Assembly (NCBI GenBank): GCA_003635195.1
Contig: PYIY01000011.1
Span: 27,199-91,198 of the forward strand
Reading direction: 5' to 3'
Source of the DNA: Candidatus Poribacteria bacterium
Lineage (GTDB): Bacteria; Poribacteria; WGA-4E; WGA-3G
Length of the DNA: 64,000 nt
Positions 1 through 8,992 of this stretch are shown here, piece after piece (positions within the stretch are counted from its first letter, which is position 1; the number at the start of each line of letters is the position of its first letter). The notes below the pieces were generated by a model. The model ran no database searches. It was not told the DNA's origin and saw only the letters and a list, made by a program, of their open reading frames with translations. The position numbers and the translations under genes were made by a program.

Positions 1-2
1 TA

Positions 3-896
3 TTGACGGTTGGTGTCCTTCTCGGGGTGGCAGTCGTTTGCGGCTGTTCAGAATCCGAAAACCGCAACGCGTTAGCCCCGGCAGAAACAGTGGCGCAACC
101 AATCTCTGAAGAAATGGTGGCAGAAGTGCTGGCGGCTGTAGAAAAAAATATGTTCGCCGCAGAAATGGAATCCGCACCGCAATTTGAGGCAGTGCCAATG
201 GCACCGATGCTAAGGCTCCCTACAATTGCAGAGGTGATGGCACAGTTGCGTGCGGAATTTCCCGGCAACGTTTTAGATGACGACTTCACAAGGATTCGAG
301 AAATCATCGCGTCAGAAACTTATATAGACTACTTACAAAGGACCTATCCGCAGGAAAATCAGTTTCAGAATTTCGATGAGTTTTGGGCGTTAGCGTCCGT
401 GGAGGAAGCGCGATACATGGAACTTTTGAACAAATATTTTAAGCCACCCCTGCCTCCTCCGACTACAGAGGATGTTGATGTGCTTCATTATATGGCTTTG
501 TTTGAGCGCAATCTAAACGTCCGCCTATATCACGGGCCAGTCCAAGTAAATGAAGTTATGCTGGAAATGATGATGACTGAACCTGTGCACAGTTGGTTAG
601 AGCAACGCTTTGCTGGTATTGGTGCCGATGCCGCAAATATTCTTCTTCTAATAAAACTTTTGGTCTATCACAGCATTCTGGTCGATGAACTGCAAGAGGA
701 GGATCGGGAAAAGATCCATGCCCTTTTTGTTGAACATGGCACGCAAAAAGGCTTCTTATGGGTCGCGCTCCAAGAGCCAGTGAGCCTCGGATACGTCCTC
801 AAAGATTTTACAGACGTTCAGGTGTTCCGGAAATGGGTTGATGGAGAATTCAGTGAAGTCGCCTGGTGGAAGCAAAATGAGGACAATGAAAAATAG
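3..896 (+). CDS. Lipoprotein of unknown function (5' end outside window)
   Basis: A frame of about 297 codons runs from a TTG at the window edge. The hydrophobic stretch ends in a lipobox-like VVCGC, so the product is probably a lipid-anchored envelope protein. Only about 14 residues precede that Cys, so the true start is probably upstream of the window. The middle (DDDFTRIREIIASETYIDYL) and the end (GYVLKDFTDVQVFRKW) match the next gene, which makes the two tandem paralogues. I recognise no family or catalytic motif; the protein is acidic and mostly helical in appearance. Confidence 0.75.
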   Translation: MTVGVLLGVAVVCGCSESENRNALAPAETVAQPISEEMVAEVLAAVEKNMFAAEMESAPQFEAVPMAPMLRLPTIAEVMAQLRAEFPGNVLDDDFTRIREIIASETYIDYLQRTYPQENQFQNFDEFWALASVEEARYMELLNKYFKPPLPPPTTEDVDVLHYMALFERNLNVRLYHGPVQVNEVMLEMMMTEPVHSWLEQRFAGIGADAANILLLIKLLVYHSILVDELQEEDREKIHALFVEHGTQKGFLWVALQEPVSLGYVLKDFTDVQVFRKWVDGEFSEVAWWKQNEDNEK

Positions 897-910
897 GGAC
901 ACGTCCGCCA

Positions 911-992
911 GTAGGGACTGGGTAACCCAGCCCCTACGATATTGCAGGCAGCGTGTTACGGGTAGGTAGGGGTTGGGTTACCCAACCCCTAC
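911..992. repeat. Two GTAGGG...CCCTAC palindromes in tandem
   Basis: Between the two paralogous lipoprotein genes lie two related palindromes, at 911-937 and 966-992. The second is perfect: GTAGGGGTTGGG, a TTA centre, then CCCAACCCCTAC. The first has the same design with GGACTGGGT and ACCCAGCCCC arms. Both would fold into strong hairpins. They resemble dispersed REP-like or non-autonomous elements. A shorter relative lies at about 33730-33758. Confidence 0.7.
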
Positions 993-1025
993 CATACATC
1001 CCAACCTTCGGAGGATATAACGAAC

Positions 1026-1823
1026 ATGCGATGCTTTGAATGTCAACACTTTTTCAACCGACTGTCAGCCTGTCTCTTTTTGGGAATCTCACTATTTTTC
1101 GCGTGTCAATCGAGCCCCGACCCGGACGTTGTAAAGCCCGAAAAAGGAGACATTGAGACAGAGAGTCGTATTGAGCCGATCGCACGACCGCCAACGCCCG
1201 AGGAGACGTTTGAACAACTCAAGCAGGAAAACCTTGGTGACATTTTAGATAACGACTTCAAAACGCTCCGGCGGCTCGTCGCGTCCAAAACTTATTTAGA
1301 CTTTCTCAGACGTAACCATCCGTTAGAAGCTCAATATCAGACTTATGATGCGTTCTGGGAAATCGCATCGGCTCATCCATCGCGATACATGCCATTTTTG
1401 GAGCAGACGCTTGAGAAACCTGACGAAGAAGATGCCGCGAATGCACATCTTTTCGCTGTACACTACAGGCATGTCCTGACGCGTGGATACCATGGCGAAG
1501 ATCCTGATACTTTTCAAGACGAATGGGTGAAGTTGATAAAAGGCCCTGGGGTAGATATAGGGCTTAAGCATTTTGTAGACGACGAGCGGAATGCTTTAAA
1601 AGGGTTTGAAATCGCTTTCCTTGCCGTGGAAATCGACCTTTACGTCCGAAAAATTGAGCAGGCGGATGCTGCGCACGCTGCGGAACTCTTTGATAAATAT
1701 GGCGAGCATGAGACACTCATTTGGATCGCACTCAAGGACCCCGTATTAATCGGATATATTCTCAAAGATTTTACGGACGTTCAAGTGTTCCAAAGATGGA
1801 TGGCTGGCGAATTTCATCAATAG
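1026..1823 (+). CDS. Lipoprotein, paralogue of the preceding gene
   Basis: This 265-aa product starts at an ATG preceded by GGAGG (1010-1014). The signal peptide ends in a lipobox-like FFACQSS. Residues about 65-110 (LGDILDNDFKTLRRLVASKT) and the C-terminal GYILKDFTDVQVFQRW match the upstream gene closely, so this is a tandem duplicate, though the middle has diverged. No known domain was recognised. Secretion and lipid anchoring are inferred from the signal peptide alone. Confidence 0.8.
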   Translation: MRCFECQHFFNRLSACLFLGISLFFACQSSPDPDVVKPEKGDIETESRIEPIARPPTPEETFEQLKQENLGDILDNDFKTLRRLVASKTYLDFLRRNHPLEAQYQTYDAFWEIASAHPSRYMPFLEQTLEKPDEEDAANAHLFAVHYRHVLTRGYHGEDPDTFQDEWVKLIKGPGVDIGLKHFVDDERNALKGFEIAFLAVEIDLYVRKIEQADAAHAAELFDKYGEHETLIWIALKDPVLIGYILKDFTDVQVFQRWMAGEFHQ

Positions 1824-1875
1824 AGATCAATTTAGCGTGTACGATAACAAAACTTTTATCTTTGGAGGAATCAAA

Positions 1876-3864
1876 GTGAAACGTATTCTCATTTTCGCAA
1901 GCATCGCCATGGCGATGCTATACCAACTTGGCTGTTCTCTTGATGAAGAGCAAACACAATCTGAAAATCCCATAACCGACGATTCAACAACCGTTCTTAA
2001 CGCCCCACGCTTTGTCGGAAATGTTGTACTGGAAAATATGTATGAGGATGAAGCTGGGAAACTGGTCAGCAAAACACCCCTGGAAATCATTACCGTGCTT
2101 GAAGGCACTGGTAAAGTCAGTCTTCAGGCTCAATTTCGGGCAGTTAAAGACGGGCCTTTTGGATCACCCGTCTACGAATGTGAACTGATTGATGAATCAG
2201 CAGAGGTTGCCCGGGGAATGTCCGGCAGTCCTGTAGGCCCCCCGGGCCGCGTCATGGGTGCACTCGCCTTCGGATACGGGTATAGTAAACCGCCGTATCG
2301 GTTCTTGGTCACACCTATTGATTATATGGAGACAGCCATAAACCATCCAACGTTTGGTGAGTTTTTGAATGGAGAGGCGGCACCCGCTGCCCCTGCAATA
2401 GCGATAAATGCTCTGTACACGCCTGTTAAAACACCTGTGATAATGACAGGGATTCAGCCCCACAGAATTCAAGAACTTTCTTCGCATCTCTCTAACTCAA
2501 AATTCGATTTTATTGAATTGCTTGGTGATATCGGTGGCGCGCCTGCAGCCCCGCCTGCAGGGGCTACAACAAAACTCTTTGCGGGGGATATGATTGGTGC
2601 TGCCGTAGCCACAGGAGATGTTACGAGCCTCATCGGTTATGGGACAGTGACACAGGTTTATGACGATAAATTTGTAGCCTTCGGTCACCCATTCTTTGCA
2701 GATGGGAAGTCTGCATTACCGGTATATAGGGCTGTAACCCATGGAATCAGGTCCAACTTGGTGGCATCAACTAAATCTGTCTCAGCGTATGGAAATCCGA
2801 TCGGGACAATAACTAAAGACCTACATCCTGCAATTGTCGGCGAACTCGGTCCGGGGGCCCCAATGATTCCTGTGAAGGTCTCCTATCATCCGGTCAACAA
2901 CACACCTATAGAAAAACATCACGTTGTGGCTTATGGACAGGAATGGGCGATTTCGTATGTCACGGCGGTCACAATAGACGCAATTCGGATGGAGCGGAAT
3001 GCTGCAACGGTTGAAGGAACTGTGACGCTTCACTTTCAAGAAACCGAAACTGTGTATACAGAAAAATTTCGGACCGCCTCTTCAAACCCATTTCTCGATG
3101 TGTTCATAAAGACGGGCTCAATTATTGATGCGTTCACCGATACACTTACAAACAGCGCGGGCAAAGCAACATTGAAAGCGGTGTCGATTGCTATCGTGGA
3201 CAAACCGCAAATTGCCACAGCCGAAATTGACGAAATTATTGTGCCTGCTGAAGTGATGCCCGGAGAAAGCCTCACGGTTTCAGTTGTGCTACTTCCGCAT
3301 TGGAGTACCGCCGGTGCTGAACGGATAATTCAAAGGGAAGTTATACTTGACATCCCTGACGATTTTCCGATGGGTCAAGCAAACCTCACGGTTTCCGCCG
3401 CCGATGAATCGGCTGACGATACTGAATTTACACAACTCTTCGGCGATATTTTCGATGAACTCTTAGGCGAGGAAGAAGATGATGATGAAAGACCGTTGCC
3501 AAGAAACCTCGACGAACTCATCCATCAAAAAGAAGAAGATCAGATGGATGCGGGATTAATTACAATAATCCTTACACCATCGGCTTTTGGCGGTGGATTC
3601 CCATTACCGGAAGATTTACCGCTGCCAGAGGGCTTCCCACTTCCAGAGAATGGCGAAGAAGGTGAAGAAGATGACGGAGCAATGCCAGAAGGTTTTCTAT
3701 TGCCGGAAGACTTTCCACTTCCAGACGCTTCTGCGGAACAACCCATAGAAACTGAACTCATTATTGAAGGCTTTATCGTAACAGGGTCTAAAGAGACACA
3801 GATTACGATTAAAGTAGGAGACATGGGAGCGGGTGTGCTGCCAATAATAGAAGGCGCGCAATAA
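1876..3864 (+). CDS. Lipoprotein with SpoIVB-like (peptidase S55) domain
   Basis: I place the start at GTG 1876, 7 nt after GGAGG (1864-1868); an upstream GTG at 1837 lacks a ribosome site. The 662-aa product has a lipoprotein signal peptide with Cys at residue 20. GMSGSP at 114-119 and FGHPFF at about 269-274 are the Ser and His signatures of the SpoIVB/S55 serine peptidase family. The region at about 580-640 is acidic and carries repeated PLPE-type units (LPEDLPLPEGFPLPE). In Bacillus SpoIVB acts in sporulation signalling; here, in a likely Gram-negative envelope, a different role is probable. The two lipoprotein genes just upstream may be functionally linked. Confidence 0.75.
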   Translation: MKRILIFASIAMAMLYQLGCSLDEEQTQSENPITDDSTTVLNAPRFVGNVVLENMYEDEAGKLVSKTPLEIITVLEGTGKVSLQAQFRAVKDGPFGSPVYECELIDESAEVARGMSGSPVGPPGRVMGALAFGYGYSKPPYRFLVTPIDYMETAINHPTFGEFLNGEAAPAAPAIAINALYTPVKTPVIMTGIQPHRIQELSSHLSNSKFDFIELLGDIGGAPAAPPAGATTKLFAGDMIGAAVATGDVTSLIGYGTVTQVYDDKFVAFGHPFFADGKSALPVYRAVTHGIRSNLVASTKSVSAYGNPIGTITKDLHPAIVGELGPGAPMIPVKVSYHPVNNTPIEKHHVVAYGQEWAISYVTAVTIDAIRMERNAATVEGTVTLHFQETETVYTEKFRTASSNPFLDVFIKTGSIIDAFTDTLTNSAGKATLKAVSIAIVDKPQIATAEIDEIIVPAEVMPGESLTVSVVLLPHWSTAGAERIIQREVILDIPDDFPMGQANLTVSAADESADDTEFTQLFGDIFDELLGEEEDDDERPLPRNLDELIHQKEEDQMDAGLITIILTPSAFGGGFPLPEDLPLPEGFPLPENGEEGEEDDGAMPEGFLLPEDFPLPDASAEQPIETELIIEGFIVTGSKETQITIKVGDMGAGVLPIIEGAQ

Positions 3865-3881
3865 TAATCTCAGAACGCTAT

Positions 3882-3913
3882 TGTATGGACAGGTATCCGT
3901 GCCTGTTCATACA
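3882..3913. terminator. Hairpin between convergent genes
   Basis: TGTATGGACAGG and CCTGTTCATACA form a 12-bp stem with one G-U pair around an 8-nt loop. It lies between the plus-strand S55-like gene and the convergent oxidoreductase gene. No T-tract follows, so termination is a guess from position. Confidence 0.4.
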
Positions 3914-3990
3914 GCCTTATCGTAAAACATCTTTTGTACTTGTATGCTTCGGCACGATGTTTCGCCTGTGTAGAGGCTCGCGCTATAGTG

Positions 3991-5418
3991 TTATGGGAAC
4001 AATTTTCGCAACGTCTGAATCAGTGTACTTTCCGAAAACCATTTGCCCGCCACGCGCCACACACTGCTCGAAAACGTCGGATAGACGTGAATCATCCCGC
4101 TCAACTTTCGCAATGGAATCCCCTGTTGCATCGCCAGCACATACTCGTGGACAACCTCACCCGCATTGGCACCGACAAGGTGAACCCCCAATATCTTTCC
4201 AGTCCATCGGCTTGTGATAACCTTGCTGAACCCATGGGTTTCACCTTCCGCAACGGCTCTGTCAACGTCCGATTGGTCGAGTGTGAACACGTCAACATCC
4301 CCATATCTCTCACGTGCTTCTGCCTCAGTGAGACCACAACGTGCCACCTCTGGGTCACAGAAGGTTGTCCACGGCACAACAGCATAGTTGATTGTGTTGG
4401 AAAGCGGGAAAAAGATATTTCGGAGGAGCAACTGCGCTTGGAAGGCAGCGACGTGCGTGAACAGGTAATGTCCGATCACATCACCCGCAGCGTAGATGTT
4501 TTTGACGCTTGTCTGAAGTCTGTTGTTAACTTCAATTCCGCGGCTGCCTATCTGCACGCCGATTTTATCGAGTGCTAACCCTTCCACATTCGGCGCACGT
4601 CCTGCTGCGATTAGGATATTGTCAAAGGTCTGTTCTACTGTTCCATTTTCACTATCATTGAACTTTACGTCTATACCTTCTTGGTTTTGTGTAACTCGTT
4701 CGATACTTGTATTGAGTCGGATCGTAACGCCTTCCTCTCGCAGGTAGCGCAGCATCTGTTCGGAGACATCGGCATCTTCTTTTGTGAGGATACGTTTGCT
4801 GCGTTGTGCAATCGTCACATCTGCACCGAGACGATGAAACGCCTGACCAAGTTCAACACCGATCGGACCCGCACCGACGACAAGCAGCCGTTCTGGAAAC
4901 ACCTCTAAGTCCCAAACAGTTTCGCTGTCAAGATAATCGCAGGCTTCTAACCCGGGTATAGGCGGTGCAATCGGACGAGAACCGGTACTAATCACAAACT
5001 TCTTGCTTTTGAGTGTCCGCGTCTCGCCACTTTCGGTATCCGCCACGACGAAGATATCGGACGATTCAAAATGCCCGTCCCCAAAGATAACATCAACGCC
5101 CATGTCGCGGAACCGCTCTGGGTTGTCGTGTTCTTCTTCTATGGCGTGTTGTGTCCCCCGCACATACTTCATTACACGCCGCCAGTCAGGCGTGGCATCG
5201 GAGATAGCAATGCCGTATTTCGCCGCATTCCGGATGGAATTCGCCACCTTCGCCGCTTTCAGGAGGGCTTTGGAAGGGACGCATCCCGTCCAGAGACAGT
5301 CGCCGCCGATGCGATGTTTCTCCACAAGCGCGGTCTTTTTGCCTAATTTTGCTCCTGCCACGGCAAGCACGAGTCCCGCGCTGCCGCCGCCGATGATCGT
5401 CAAATCGTACGTATCCAC
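3991..5418 (-). CDS. FAD-dependent pyridine nucleotide-disulfide oxidoreductase (MerA/Lpd-like)
   Basis: This 475-aa class I flavoprotein begins with an FAD-binding GGGSAG (residues 10-15), followed by the redox-active disulfide GGDCLWTGCVPSK (Cys41, Cys46). The NAD-binding GAGPIGVELGQ and the second FAD motif (YAAGDV) come later, and HVYPTFSSS lies in the dimerisation domain. The GGDCLWTGCVPSK form is typical of mercuric-reductase-like proteins. There is no N-terminal heavy-metal domain and no C-terminal Cys pair, so mercury reduction is not supported. It starts 4 nt after the stop of the amidohydrolase gene, so the two are probably co-transcribed. Confidence 0.88.
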   Translation of the reverse strand: MDTYDLTIIGGGSAGLVLAVAGAKLGKKTALVEKHRIGGDCLWTGCVPSKALLKAAKVANSIRNAAKYGIAISDATPDWRRVMKYVRGTQHAIEEEHDNPERFRDMGVDVIFGDGHFESSDIFVVADTESGETRTLKSKKFVISTGSRPIAPPIPGLEACDYLDSETVWDLEVFPERLLVVGAGPIGVELGQAFHRLGADVTIAQRSKRILTKEDADVSEQMLRYLREEGVTIRLNTSIERVTQNQEGIDVKFNDSENGTVEQTFDNILIAAGRAPNVEGLALDKIGVQIGSRGIEVNNRLQTSVKNIYAAGDVIGHYLFTHVAAFQAQLLLRNIFFPLSNTINYAVVPWTTFCDPEVARCGLTEAEARERYGDVDVFTLDQSDVDRAVAEGETHGFSKVITSRWTGKILGVHLVGANAGEVVHEYVLAMQQGIPLRKLSGMIHVYPTFSSSVWRVAGKWFSESTLIQTLRKLFP

Positions 5419-5422
5419 GATT

Positions 5423-6979
5423 TCATTTACCCCATGTTGACCGACGCAGTACCCTGCCGGGCAGCTGCCCCGTCACGTTTCCATCTTCGACAACTGAAAC
5501 GCCGTTGACGAACACCCAGTTTACACCGACGGGCGATTGCACCGGATCAAACCATGTAGATTTATCTGCAACGGTCTCTGGATCGAAAACGACGATGTCC
5601 GCAGCGAGTCCTTGGCTGATTTTGCCGCGGTCAAAAATTCGGAAACGTTCCGCGGGGAAACCACTCATCTTGTAAATCGCTTCTTTCATTGAGACGAGTT
5701 GACGTTCACGCACAAACTTACCGAGATACTGCACGAAACACCCGTAACTCCGAGGGTGTGGATGTGGAATGTTATAAACACCATCGCTCGCGATCATCAT
5801 ACGGGGATGGCTTGCTGTCTGATTCAAGATACGTTCATTTTCTTCAGGCGGTGTCGCCCACGGCATCACAAAGGTCTCAATCGCGGCCTCTTCACAGATA
5901 AAGTCAAAGGCGAATTCTTCTTTAGATTTACCCTCACTTTTAGCGGCTTCAGCAAGCGTCATGCCGATAAACCGACCCGAACGGTTGTACCCCACAATCT
6001 GGCTGCCGTCGCGTAATTCACCGCGTAGGTGTGCGATCGATTTTTCTCGGACTTCGGGGTCCTCAAGGTGTGCTAACATATCGTCAGGTGCACCGGTCTG
6101 ATACTCCATCGGGAGCATCATTGCGAGGTGCGTCATGCCGGCGGGATAGAGATAGGATTCAAAGGTCAAATCGATCTGTTCTTTCTCAACACGTTCAAGT
6201 ATCTCAGCGACTTCATCGTCCACACGTTCATGCGAGATATGCACAGGAATCCCAGCGCGTCGCGCAATCTCAATCGTCTCTTCCCAGGCCTGTTTTCTCC
6301 CGAGAATGCGGTATCGGATATGCGCGGCATAAATTGCGTCGTAGGCTTGAGCGATACTTGAAAGGTACACAAGTTCATGCAAATCGGCATTTGCGGAGGG
6401 TTGATAATCCAACCCCAAGCAGAGACTGCAAGCACCTTCCGCTAACCACCTATGGGTTATACGCGACATCGCTAAAAGTTCATCACTCGTTGCGGGACGC
6501 GTATCCCAACCCATCACACCGAGGCGGACAGCGCAGTGCGGGACCTGTGGATATAGATTCGCAGGGATTCGTCCGTGGAACATATCGAGATACGCTTCAG
6601 CGGTCTGCCAGTTGAGCGGCAGTTCGGCATCGCCATAAGCGAATTGCGTGTAGTGCCACAGTTCTTTCGCCTGCTCTGGTGGTAAAGGTGCCCAACCGAA
6701 ACCGTCCGGCGCAGCCAAATGGGTTGTCACACCTTGACTGACAGCCGCGAATTGGTCGCGCCCGCCAAGCAGGGCGATCTCTGAATGTACATGCACATCG
6801 ACGAAACCGGGGCAAACGACCTGTCCATTCGCAGAAATCCGACGCGGTGTTTCTGCTTTTTCGAGGTCGCCGATAGCAGCGATGCAGTCGTCCTGAATGC
6901 CGATGTCTCCAACAAAGGGTTCGCGTTCGCCTGTTCCATCAACGATATTTCCGCCTGAAATAATTGTGTCAAATCTCAT
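5423..6979 (-). CDS. N-acyl-D-amino-acid deacylase family amidohydrolase
   Basis: This 518-aa protein belongs to the amidohydrolase superfamily of the D-aminoacylase / dihydroorotase-like type. The metal-binding HVH is at residues 63-65, after VVCPGFVD. Further likely ligands are the Cys in ACSLCLGLDYQP, His in HISHE and Asp in IASDGVYN. The N-terminal FDTIISGGNIVDGTG is the usual small beta-sandwich start. The family hydrolyses N-acyl-D-amino acids or related cyclic amides; the exact substrate cannot be read from sequence. It is the first gene of a two-gene minus-strand unit with the flavoprotein gene. Confidence 0.87.
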   Translation of the reverse strand: MRFDTIISGGNIVDGTGEREPFVGDIGIQDDCIAAIGDLEKAETPRRISANGQVVCPGFVDVHVHSEIALLGGRDQFAAVSQGVTTHLAAPDGFGWAPLPPEQAKELWHYTQFAYGDAELPLNWQTAEAYLDMFHGRIPANLYPQVPHCAVRLGVMGWDTRPATSDELLAMSRITHRWLAEGACSLCLGLDYQPSANADLHELVYLSSIAQAYDAIYAAHIRYRILGRKQAWEETIEIARRAGIPVHISHERVDDEVAEILERVEKEQIDLTFESYLYPAGMTHLAMMLPMEYQTGAPDDMLAHLEDPEVREKSIAHLRGELRDGSQIVGYNRSGRFIGMTLAEAAKSEGKSKEEFAFDFICEEAAIETFVMPWATPPEENERILNQTASHPRMMIASDGVYNIPHPHPRSYGCFVQYLGKFVRERQLVSMKEAIYKMSGFPAERFRIFDRGKISQGLAADIVVFDPETVADKSTWFDPVQSPVGVNWVFVNGVSVVEDGNVTGQLPGRVLRRSTWGK

Positions 6980-7086
6980 AAAGTGCTCCTTGATTGTTGA
7001 TTGAGTCTACCATCAAAAACAGTGGATGTCAACAGGAAATTTGGACAAACGTACCCTCCAAATCGCAAATGCTTATCCCGATTTCC

Positions 7087-7146
7087 TTTTTCAACAAGAA
7101 CTCGAATTCAGTTAATATTACAAAGGCGCGAGTTCTTGTTGAAAAA
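7087..7146. repeat. 18-bp perfect inverted repeat in a divergent intergenic region
   Basis: Arms TTTTTCAACAAGAACTCG (7087-7104) and CGAGTTCTTGTTGAAAAA (7129-7146) are perfectly complementary around a 24-nt spacer. The element lies between the divergent amidohydrolase and lipoprotein genes, where no terminator is expected. It may be a regulatory stem-loop, an operator, or a small mobile-element end. Confidence 0.7.
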
Positions 7147-7219
7147 AAAATCGCCACCTGATACAATAACAGAAATAGGCATCGGTTGCCAGCCTTAACC
7201 CACAATAGGAGGAAAACGC

Positions 7220-7714
7220 ATGCATCAAGCCCACACTTTCATCAGGACATCGTCCGCAGGTCTATATTCTGCATTCGGAGTAGTCCTACTGTCGTTGACA
7301 ATTGCGTTGAGCGGTTGTAGTGAGGATCCTTCTGGCGGGAGCGGCTTCGCGGATTTAGCACGCGGTGAGCCTACTATAGTCGATTCAGTTTTAGCGATTA
7401 GTGTCTTTGATGACAGACCGGACGGTATCACGAATAGGTTCTCTGCTGAGTTCAACGATCAAGTGTATTTATGGATCTTGTGGGCGAATATTACAGAAGA
7501 ACATACGGTTGAAGTCAGGTGGTACTCCCCAGATGACGGTATTGACGATCCACCGTCCTGGGAAGAGAAACAGACCTTTACATCAACAACAGGCGATAAA
7601 ATTACGTGGTTTTATATTGATCTACCAGACCCAGACATTACAGGCGAGTGGTTCGTTGAAGTCTACCTTGATGGTGACCTCTTTGAGCGGAGTCATATCT
7701 TCTGGGTAGAATAA
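7220..7714 (+). CDS. Small secreted lipoprotein, unknown function
   Basis: This 164-aa product has ATG at 7220 preceded by AGGAGG. The signal peptide ends in an ALSGCSED lipobox (Cys about residue 33). The mature part has alternating hydrophobic beta-like segments (VYLWILWANI, HTVEVRWYSPDDG, GEWFVEVYLDGDLF), which suggests an Ig- or lipocalin-like beta-sandwich. No named family was recognised. The Gfo/Idh/MocA gene starts 31 nt downstream on the same strand, so the two may be co-transcribed. Confidence 0.75.
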   Translation: MHQAHTFIRTSSAGLYSAFGVVLLSLTIALSGCSEDPSGGSGFADLARGEPTIVDSVLAISVFDDRPDGITNRFSAEFNDQVYLWILWANITEEHTVEVRWYSPDDGIDDPPSWEEKQTFTSTTGDKITWFYIDLPDPDITGEWFVEVYLDGDLFERSHIFWVE

Positions 7715-7744
7715 CCACCTGCCGCACCCAGATGGAGGGCAGTC

Positions 7745-8830
7745 ATGGATAGGCTGAGAATCGCACATATCGGCACAGGCAGACGTGGTGCCGGTACCTA
7801 CCTCCCCCTTATCTCAAAATTGACGGACGACCTTGAGTTAGTCGCTGTTTGCGATCCACGCGAAGAAAGCACTACGGAACAGGGTGAAAAATACAACGTC
7901 CCCGCTTACACAGACACCGAGCAGATGTTGGACACAGTGAAGCCTGATATCTGCGCAATTGTGATTACACCCAGCAACAATCATATTCCGGGTTTACTCT
8001 GTTCCGAACGCGGTATCAGTTATTGTACGGAGACACCGATTGATACCGACCTCGGATGGGCGGACAAGATGATCGCCTCCGCACAGGAGAACGGGGTGAA
8101 ACTGGAGGTCAACGAAAACTATTATCGTGTACCTACAGAGCGAATAAAACGGGAGATGATTCTCGCGGGTGTTTTTGGCAAAGTCAACGCCGCTTACAAC
8201 GACTTCCGAGGACACGGCTATCACGGCATCGGTCTCATCCGTAGTTACGTCGGTTTCGACAACGAACCGGTACAAGTTTACGGTTTCCGAAAGGGATATG
8301 ACGTTCAGGATCACGTCTGGCGGAAAGGGCAACCCAGGCGCGATACTGAGGATTGGCAACATGCAGTGATTGAGTTCGCGGACGGTGCCGTCGGCATCTT
8401 CAATTTCAGTGGTCTCTCCTACGGTTCACCGCTACGCGGCTTTAACGGTTCTAAATTCTACGCAGAACGCGGGATGTGTTTCCGAGACAACGCTGTCATT
8501 TTAAATGACACTGCCGATGAACAGCGCGCGATTACTGTTGAACGCAGAACCAATACCGTTGACGGCTACGAAACCTTAGCCGCACTTGTCGCTGACACTG
8601 ATCCTGAAGTGGTATGGGAAAACCCGTTGCAGAATTATCCGCTCAGCGATGGCGAAATTACGGTCGCTTCGGAGCTAATGAGCCTCGTCAACGCCGTTCG
8701 CAACGATACAGAACCGGAATACGGCGCGTATAACGGTCGCAAGGACCGAGAAATTGATGTCGCAATGGCACGTTCCTGGTCAAACAACGGCGCGCCTGTT
8801 ACTTTCCCATTTGATTATGAGAAACGTTGA
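7745..8830 (+). CDS. Gfo/Idh/MocA family oxidoreductase
   Basis: This 361-aa protein has an N-terminal Rossmann fold: RIAHIGTGRRGAGTYLPLI, then a VAVCDP strand and the D-T-E-Q-M-L segment typical of the family. CTETPIDTD stands in place of the usual EKP Lys motif, so the catalytic Lys of the canonical motif seems replaced by Thr. NENYYRVPTERIKREMI starts the C-terminal alpha/beta domain. The family oxidises or reduces sugars, inositols and related compounds with NAD(P); the substrate here is unknown. Confidence 0.88.
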   Translation: MDRLRIAHIGTGRRGAGTYLPLISKLTDDLELVAVCDPREESTTEQGEKYNVPAYTDTEQMLDTVKPDICAIVITPSNNHIPGLLCSERGISYCTETPIDTDLGWADKMIASAQENGVKLEVNENYYRVPTERIKREMILAGVFGKVNAAYNDFRGHGYHGIGLIRSYVGFDNEPVQVYGFRKGYDVQDHVWRKGQPRRDTEDWQHAVIEFADGAVGIFNFSGLSYGSPLRGFNGSKFYAERGMCFRDNAVILNDTADEQRAITVERRTNTVDGYETLAALVADTDPEVVWENPLQNYPLSDGEITVASELMSLVNAVRNDTEPEYGAYNGRKDREIDVAMARSWSNNGAPVTFPFDYEKR

Positions 8831-8927
8831 ACACTCAAAAGATCGACGACGAAAAACCAGCGAAGGATATCTACGCCTTTGTAAGACCTGCTTTGCTGAT
8901 GGCTAATGGCTGTCAACTGATTTTTCC

Positions 8928-8956
8928 TTGTCGTTTGTGCTGAGATTCTGTATACT
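8928..8956 (+). promoter_or_regulatory. Sigma70-type promoter of the tandem paralogue group
   Basis: TTGTCG (8928-8933) and TATACT (8951-8956) are separated by 17 bp, 36 nt upstream of the first of three tandem exported-protein genes. The next two genes and hemB follow at short spacing, so this could start a long transcript. Confidence 0.5.
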
Positions 8957-8992
8957 TAATTGGGAAAGTACAAAACGCAACAGGAGCAGCGC

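Noticed and set aside
3991..5418. Mercury-resistance gene (merA)
   Set aside because: The disulfide motif is similar, but the N-terminal metal domain and the C-terminal Cys pair are absent and no mer genes are adjacent.
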